Assembly: GCA_013399875.1 (NCBI GenBank)
Contig: VXAZ01008133.1
Coordinates: 104,183-168,182 of the forward strand
Direction: 5' to 3'
DNA: 64,000 bases
DNA from: Gymnorhina tibicen
Taxonomy: Eukaryota; Chordata; Aves; Passeriformes; Artamidae
How positions within the stretch are numbered: position 1 is the first letter of the stretch; each line of letters starts with the position of its first letter. Shown here one piece after another: positions 55,800-64,000 of this stretch. A program made the position numbers and the translations under genes. The notes under the pieces were generated by a model. That model did no database searches. It saw only the letters and a list, made by a program, of their open reading frames with translations, and was not told the DNA's origin.

Positions 55800-56350
55800 A
55801 GGCAGCCAAATACGCCGGGAAAACTGCTTTAATGATCCCACTAATTACCTCAAGTCAATATGAACTGTATTATTAGACTGAGGGAAAATATTCCATTAGG
55901 TCTCCCCCTTGGGAGTTTCTCCGCTTTGTGATGTCACCGAAGCCTTCGCCCTCTCGCTTGTAATTAATTTTATTTACACACGCAGGCACGCACAAGGTCA
56001 CACCTGCACAACCAGAGCTGGCCAGGGAGCTAGTGGCACTCAGGCTTAATCAGATCTGTCATAATTACCATTCTGCATGTTTCTGACACACGCTGTGAAA
56101 TATTTCAATTTAACTGCCGCTACCAGCACAACCAGATGTAGTGTGAGTGTGGCTGCATTGGAAATATTATTCCTCAGGATAAACTCTCTCCTCCTCCTTT
56201 TTCCTCCCACCCCCTCTCCCTTTTACAGCTAATGTGGCACAGAAGCTGATGTATCCTGTAAATCTTGAATGCAGTGCTAGATTGATAACAGCAGATTAGA
56301 CAGTTTAACCACAAACAGCTTGTTCATTTTTCACAAATGAAAACCACATG
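55800..56350. promoter_or_regulatory. Candidate conserved enhancer in the last intron
   Basis: The block mixes clustered homeodomain cores (CACTAATTACCTCA, GTAATTAATTTTATT, CATAATTACC), a CRE-like TGATGTCA, TGACACACGCTGTG and a CAGATG E-box, with scattered CpG and no sign of a transposon. Its information-dense, non-repetitive character resembles conserved developmental enhancers; this is judged by eye only. Confidence 0.35.
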
Positions 56351-59300
56351 TGGTGTAACTAAAATTTCAGGCTTTTTTTTTTTTTCCCCCTCCTCTTTGG
56401 TTGTTGTTTCCTTTTGTGTGTGCGTGTGTGTGTTAAGGTCTGCCTTTAGCTGTAAAGGGGTGTAAAAGAGTAAACATGCAGGGGGAAGAGACACTGCCGT
56501 CTTTGGAGATTATTTCTCCCTGACCTTTATTAAAAACCTTTCTTGTTTTGGCAAAGAAATCAGATGCTGCACAGGGGTTTGTCACTGACTCTGAGACTTT
56601 CTACTCTCTGGGGTTTATGCCCATTTATTAAAGAAATCCTACTGTGCTCGTTTTCAAAATAACATGCCAGCAAACACCTTGCTTTAAGAAGAGCTTCTAA
56701 CCAAAAAATGTAGTCTTCACTGCTACCTAAATTTAGCAGAAATAAAATTTTCTGCCAAAGTTTTTCACCATGGATTTTGTCTCCTTGCTAGCTCTTCCCT
56801 GTACCTCTTCCTTTGGGGAAAAGATTATTTTTAAAAAAGAATCCTCAAAGTGGTTAGAAATTTTGGCAAATGGAAAATTGATTGGTTTTTTATTAAAATA
56901 TTCCCATATTTCTTTTGAAAAGAGATTATGAAAAATATTTTCCTATGAAAACACTTTTTAGGAAACTAAAAATTTCTGTGAATTGTTTTGCTTTTTTTTT
57001 CATAAATCCATTTTTTCAGGTAAATTGTTCAGCTTTCCCTAATTAAACAGCCTTCAGTACTTGGTAAGGTGTTTTTTAAAAACCATATACTCTTTAGTAG
57101 ATCACAGTTGGCTACTTTTCCTACACAGAGAAAAAATTAATGCAATTTTGGTAGAAAGTTTTAATTATAAGACTCTAAAACAATTTTTGCAGCAAGGAAA
57201 AAAATGTAATGTGCAGAATGCAACTGAGCAGATTCTCCGAAAGCTGTTCCAGGTATTGTCAGGCAGGAGGAGTGGTGCAGTGCATTGGATAGAAATTCAT
57301 CAAATCTATTCTGTAATAAGGCTTCCAGGGGAGGTTTAAAAAAAAAAAAGTAGCTTCAGTAAGAGGTTGTTTTATCTGTTGGCAGTGATTTGTGATGCAG
57401 TGGCAATACTGAAAGTGCAAGAGTCAGGGAGCTAAGACTCAGTGTTCAAAGTCAGTCAGAAGAAGGTGAACAGGTGTTGAAAGCCACTTGAAGGTACAGT
57501 ATGTAGCAGAAAATTTGGCTACGTAGATGGCCCCCCAGGCTGCTGCAGACAAGGTTAAAGACCCATGCTCATACCAGTTGGCCAGTAGCTACTGACTGCC
57601 TTACTAGTTCCCCAGAGCTGAGTAGGTCAGTGCGGGTCCCTCACTGCAAGGCAGTGCCATCTCTGTTAGTGACTCCCCCAGGATCCATGCAGGCCCTGAA
57701 AAAAGTGAAAATCTCATTCTGGAGGTGCAGCCAAAGCCCTTGAAGTGCTGCCGCTGCAGATATCTCAAAAATAAGTCTGAAGTAAGAAGAAGAGGAGGGC
57801 AGGAACGGCTCGTGTTGGACGAGGTAATTCTGAAATGAACTGTCAGGATTCTTGCAAGGAACTGGAAATATAGCTCTCGTTTCTCTGGAAAGCTATTCAA
57901 AAAATGTTGTGCAGTTGGGATGCACTGGATTGCCAAAGAAAGTATGGCACCCTTCTCCCACCTCCTCTGAGTCTTTTATTTTTAGTTTTCCTTTCTTAGG
58001 TAGAGGTGTTCTGGTTCCTACACTCCAGATGTGTGAATCAGCTCTTCCCCAGGCAGCACCTGCTGTCTGCCTGACAAGAGGTGCTGTTTCTGGCAGGATG
58101 GATTTTCTTAATCTCCCTTCCTGCTTTCTATACCCTCACCTTCTGTTTTGCTTTTATCTCACCACCTTCTCTTATTCCTCTCAGTATGGCTCTTCTCTTA
58201 GGTCTCCTTGGACTTTTTCCCACCCCTTCCTATGCTTTGTACACCCTCACCATCCACTCTTGTTCTGTCTGCCTCTTTATCCTGTCCCCTGCCTATCCCT
58301 GTCCCCTGGAATCCCACCCCAGGCACATGCCCACACACATCATGATTTTGTAAACGTATTCCTTTTTGTGAGGGGCACAGTGTGGGCACTCCATGCCCTT
58401 GGCCCTTGCTGAACTGGTCACTAGCAATACTGGCTTTGTGGGTGAAGCATCAGTCCTTTCTCTGAGTGGTGACATGGATTTAGCTAGGAAAAGAGCCGTA
58501 CTCTTGATTTCTCAGTTTGCTTGTGCTTTCTGTGAGCAGATCACTGATTCAGGAGGCTTTTGAAAATTGAATATATCAGTGTTTTAGCTATTAATGAAAA
58601 GGGGAAAAGTTTGAGTGAGCTGTATGAGAGTTAACTAGGGGCATAAATGAAAACACAGCTGTGGTGGCAGCGGCAAGGAGGAGGCTGAGGAGTTAGCAAG
58701 CAGCCTGTGGTTCCCGGCTGCGGGGGAAGCAGGGTACCAAGTAAACAGCACAGAAAACAAAAGCGCGCTCAACCCGTAACTAAACAGGAAATGACAGGGT
58801 AAAATTCCTGCTGAAAAACCGAAAGCTGCTAAATATGTAACTGCAAAGAATAAAGGCATCTTGTGCAAACACAAATATACAGTAACGGTTTGAGAAGCAA
58901 TTTGTTAAAGGAGTGACCGATTACAAATCAGGTAAACAGCTGCTGGGCAAAGGCAGGAGTAAGAAATTATAGATGTGTGTTTTCTCCCTAATATTAAACT
59001 GGGTAATTTAAAACACATAACACCTGCAAGAATGTTGCAGGATTTCTAGGTGCAAGGTGAGAAAGGAGATGATATTTTGTTCCAGATAATTTTTTATTTT
59101 CCTGTTCCTAATAATTTCTCCTTGCATCCATTTCTTTACTTTCTTCAAATTTAACCTCTAAGTCAAACTTCAGATTTTTGTTTATGCATTACCCTCAATT
59201 GTTGGCATCTATTGAATAGGCTAGAGCAGGCATGCAGCTAGCTAAGTGGGGAAAAATTCCAATTTGCAAATATTTATCTAATTTCAAATCTGCCAGATTC

Positions 59301-62300
59301 TATCCGAAAGCACATTGTTATTCGGGGCGCGTTTCATTTTTATTCCTGTGCAGTGTCATATTCCCTTACTTCAGGATGGCATTTGAGAAGCATATAAATA
59401 TGTATTTCAGGATCTTTGTAAAGCAAGAATGTTTGGACTGAGTGGTCCTTAGCAGAATTCCCTGAAGTTTTGGACCCCAACTAAGCAAGATTTGCACACA
59501 TATCAGTTAACATCTGTGGGTTTACTCAGGTGACTGGTTATTTTGCTGAGCCTGGTGCTTAGCATCCCTAGTACCTATAGTATGCAAGAGAAAGCTCTGC
59601 TGATACACGAACTTTCCACTGTTAATGTAAGACCAGTTATTTAAAAAAAAAAAAAAATAGCCATGAAAGGCTTAAATTAGTTTTTTTAAATTTTTTCTTT
59701 AAGGCAGCAGTTTGCTTCACCGCTGATAAATCATTTGCTACTCTTATTTTATATAAGGAGAGAGTATAAAAGGATTGATCTTTTTCACCTGAGGAACAGG
59801 ATGGGAGGGATCATGGCAGGAAGAAGCGTGCTGCTCCGTGCAGCCCCTGACTTAAAGGCAGAAGGTACTGCCTAAACTGTTGTCTGAAATACAGCTGGGG
59901 CTGGGACTCAGCTGGGCTGGCACTCTTCTTGGCCAGTGAGAAAAATTGTAACACTAAGAACTGATCTCTCTAGGAACTTTTCCCTTGTGGCTGTTCTTGA
60001 CCTCATCCTGACAGCAAACTACCTGGAAACACTCTTGTGTTGGTTCCCACCCAGGAAAGAGAAACCTGATCTCTCCAGCTTCCCTTTTGATCTAGCTTTC
60101 CTATTGTTTTAAGTATCTGCCGCAAGCAATTGTGCTACAAGTAAGGGTATTTTAGCTTTCTGAGGATTTCACTGGCTTTCTTTTTCCATGGGTGAGATAC
60201 ATGCTTCTGGCTGCTCCCTTCTCATTTGCTGGGAGGCATCGAACTCTCACAGGTGTGGATTTTAAAGATTTTTTTTTTTATAACTTCTTTGAGATAATGA
60301 ACGTTATTAATTTTCTGACTGTTTCTGTGTTTAACAAAATCTGGAGGAAAGTCAGAGAGAAGTTTCTTTTCAATTTCCTTAAGACTCCCCTCACCCTCGG
60401 CATTATCAGGGCATTAAATGTTCTTCACTGTAAAACTGAGAGCCACAGAATCCAGCTTAACTGCAAGAGACATTTTCTCAGAATATTTAAATGTCTAATT
60501 CAAATCTATATGAAAGCTTTTAGTTAGGCTGTGAAAATTTGAAGGGATGTCTGAGAAAGGATTTGAACTGTGTATGTTTTGGAATGATGTCACTTGTTGG
60601 AATATCTTGTCAACTGAACTGAATTTACAATGAAGTCCAAATATCTGTGAGCCTGTGATTCCTCAATGTGTGGTAGATCTTCCCCTGATCCAAAATGAAT
60701 TCTGGAAAGAAAAAAACATGTGACAAGAAGCCATGAAATTAAATTGCTCCATCTGGAATATTATAATATTTTTTTAAAAATATATAACAACATGATGGGC
60801 AAACATATAAGTAATTACAAAAGTGACACTTTGGCCCAACGGCTCTTTTACTGGAGGTCTTTTCCCCCAAAGCAAATGTTAAATCTCTGTAAGCAATGAA
60901 ATAATAAACATTTGCTGTTCACTGTAAATTGATAGTAGTAAAAAAGATTTTCAGAATTGCCAGGCTCTTTCTATTAAAGACTCTTCTCTAACTAAACTGC
61001 AGATATAGCTGCCATACAAAATTGATTGCATGTTTAAGAATAAATAAATGTGGGCTGTTAAGGGTCGTGGTTGAATTTAGGGTTGTATTTACTTTCAAGG
61101 GACACATTGATATTGCAGTGAAATCAGTACTTCTTTCTGCTTAAATAAAAGATAAAGCGCTATATATTACCAGTCACCCTCTGTGAAACCCACTGACCCA
61201 TTTTATATGACCGTACTATAAAAAGTAATGTACCAGACTAAGACTGGCTTATTTAATAATTAGCAGGTGTTTTTCCTTTCTTTTCAGATTTTTTTTTATT
61301 ATTAAGTCCATTTTTGTCAGATGTTCTCTCACGGTTACAATGTCAATTGAATCAGGTATGTGAAAGAGGAAGGATCTGGAGTAGAGGAAGGCAAAGTAAA
61401 GCTTCACCTATTATTTTTTGCATCTATTACTTTTTTCTCTTTTTGCATATGAACGTAGTTGCATTTTATGTAAGATTTTCAAAGGCATATACATTGTGGT
61501 TTTGATGAGGGCTTGTGTCTATCTATCATTGCCAGGCAATTGAAGGCAATACTGTAAAAAAGATTTATTTGAACAGGGGAAAGAAAAGGTGAAGGAAGCT
61601 GAGAACAGAGAAACCAAGCTTGGGAGAAACCAGTCATTTAGATTATTGAATTTCCTCTGTACTCAACTAAAAAGTAATGATACTTATGTTTTCAGTCAGG
61701 TTTAGAGTTACAGGTTAGGTTTTTTCTGTCCGTGAGCTGGTGGTGTCTGCAGCGCTCATACACAGGGGATACACAGACCAGTTTTGATACAGCCTCAGAC
61801 CTTAACCCAGCTAGTTTTTCCCAAGCACTGGCTTTTGCCCACTTTTTGGCCACCATGGCTCCGCATGGAGACAGAGATCTGGTACGACAGACGAGACTGT
61901 GGGAGCAGGACAACAGCTCTCCATGTCATTTTGCTTCTGCGCTTGTTGGATGCTTGTCACTGAATTTTAGAGCTTGCTTCAGCAAGTTTCCTTTTCCTAT
62001 ATATTTGTTTGGATGTTTCAAGAATAGAAATAAGTATTTAACTTTGAAATGCTATGGCAAGGGAGGGAAAAAGGCAGACGGATGAAGAGACATTAGGAAT
62101 CCTTTCCTCCTAAAATGTCACCAAAAGTTCGTGGTGAAATACTATCAGTATTACTTCTAGCTGTGTGGTCATTTGCTTTTCACCACACAGAGAGAAGGTG
62201 GAGGTACCATCCAGTCAGATGGTGCAGCTGAATAATAGGTTGGATAAGAAAGTTAAGGAAATGGCATAATCTGTCTCAGTATTCTTCAAAGGAAGTTTTT

Positions 62301-64000
62301 ACCTTTCTTCTGAAAAGCCCTATGAGGTTGTGGGGTTTTCAGTTTGTTTGTTTTGCTAAATCTCATCTGTGATGATGGTAGATACAGATTTACTTAAAAT
62401 CCACATCTGGCTACCCTTTTCAACATTCTAGTAATGAAAGCGAGTAAAATAGATGAGCCAGGAATATCTGGAGATAAAGGACAGATTCAGGTTTCAAACT
62501 TTCTCTGATTTAGGAGAATTCTCAAAGGCAAAGCCTGAAACCTAAGGCTGATTAGTGTAAATAAAATACTAAGGCAACCATTGTTCTGGGGACATTTATT
62601 ATCACTTTAGGCCACATATTAAGAAGAGAATTCATATTCTGGTACCTCTACTCATCTTCTGGAACCAGCAGAAAATGAGCTTTGGCTTCCTAAGTTCAAG
62701 ATGCACAATTTTTTTAGAAAAATAGGGAAATCCCAAAGTATTGAATATTCACTGCAGTTTTTAAAATTAGTCAAAAATAGTTTTGCCTCACAGAAGGGAG
62801 TCAGTGCTTAAAATTTCTTGAAAATATAAGCTAATATGAGCTCCAACAAATCTGTTGGTCAGTATCAAAAATTGCTAAGTCTGGTAGATTATTAGTTTTC
62901 CCAAATCTTTTATAAAAATACCCTGTGGCCTTTCTTTTAATAGACTTCAGTTCTTCTGTGAAGCATTTAGGTCTACTCAGCTTTGCATAGGAGCTAGCTA
63001 GGACACTTTATGTATTTTAGGAAAGATAAACCTGCAGTCAGAATAAATTTTCCTCCAGCAGGAAATTCCAGAATAACATCTAAGGGCAAAAAGGACTGCT
63101 CTTGTCATCTAGCCTTGTTCCCATGTCTGAACCCACAGGTATTTCACACAGAAGTAAGTCAGATTTAAGTGATCTCAGCATGAAAATGAATTTTGAATTA
63201 AATGCTCTGTTCTTCCCCTGCAGTGGGTGTTCCCTGTTCTATTTTTTCAGATAATTCAAATGTAACACAAACACCATTCCCCAGAGAAAATAAAGCAGCG
63301 TCCATTGTTACTTATTGGTCGTATTTGTTTGTGCTGAAGTGACATTTGCTTATTTTTGCTTCTCAATGCCATATACATGAGTTTACTGATTCAGAACTCC
63401 CTGAATTTTTGATTCTGTTGAACACTGTGAGAAATCTCAGTTGAAGGGTTTAATGCATTTTCCAATCAATGTGTAAGGGAAATTTGGCCTTATCAATTTA
63501 AATGCTGGAGATCCTTCATTGCATTATGGAAGAATCTTCTCTAAGCAGAGATTATTCTTAAGAACTTCATAACATTTAAAGGTTAATATGTTAGGTAAAG
63601 AACAATATCTTAAGACAAACATTTTTATTACAGGACATGAAGGGATAGTTCTGATTAAATTACACGATTATTTGAATGGGAAAGAAGACAAAGTGCATCA
63701 TTTCTTGCCCTCAACTTTAATGCCTTTAATCAAATAATGACCTTCTGGAAATAGTTAATTTTAAGCATTTGGAAAGATCAATACCACTTTGCCACCAAAA
63801 AATGGCCCAGATGATGAAATTTGATGTATTTAAAGTACCATTTCACCCTTTTAACCTAGTAAATAATTTAAAATGCTTTCAGTACTCCTTTGCTACCATT
63901 ATGTATCTCACTCAAAGTATTATGACTTTTCCAAAAGCAACCTTTCTGTGCAATGTGCAGCTTACAAGTTTAATACTAAAGACTAATACTATATGCATAT

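Noticed and set aside
57852..58412. 186-codon ORF on the + strand, the longest in the window
   Set aside because: It is a pyrimidine-rich stretch giving Leu/Pro/Ser/Phe-rich translations in overlapping frames, with no known domain or splice context; it looks like composition-driven openness.

Overview
This is vertebrate nuclear DNA. It carries the first part of SATB1 (special AT-rich sequence-binding protein 1) on the + strand: eight coding exons that join without a break into residues 1-525 of a protein whose human form is about 763 residues. A CR1 retrotransposon 3' end of the type typical of birds (36699-37050) points to a bird; the species cannot be named. The window is AT-rich and intron-dominated, with two 3' ends of old L2-type LINEs and one short assembly gap (13795-13815). 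I see no prokaryotic genes, no CRISPR array, and no rRNA or tRNA gene.

Layout. 1-3679 is the 5' flank or intron 1, with a possible noncoding exon (113-244) and a locally CpG-enriched block (about 1082-1300). The coding exons follow: 3705-3915 (N-terminus and nuclear localisation region), 7674-7850 and 8656-8782 (ubiquitin-like oligomerisation domain), 9510-9633 and 27476-27587 (mainly the CUT-like domain), 29909-30363 (caspase site, Gln-rich linker, start of CUT1), 38795-39007 (rest of CUT1), and 47347-47502 (first half of CUT2). The rest of CUT2, the poly-Gln tract, the homeodomain and the 3' UTR are not found and must lie beyond 64000, so the last visible intron exceeds 16.4 kb.

The exons use GT/AG junctions throughout, the phases all match, and the residue numbers land exactly on known human SATB1 sites (K136, S185, VEMD254), so there is no net insertion or deletion over 525 residues. 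CUT1 and CUT2 are each interrupted by a phase-0 intron at the same place in the domain.

No new biological system was found. The best second looks are the possible 5' exon, a 32-bp alternating pyrimidine-purine tract just upstream of coding exon 1, motif-dense candidate enhancers in the 727-bp intron and at 55.8-56.35 kb, a perfect 35-bp tandem duplication of a splice-acceptor-like sequence, and an unidentified diverged repeat pair near 50 kb. Conservation claims for non-coding parts are inference, because no alignment could be run.
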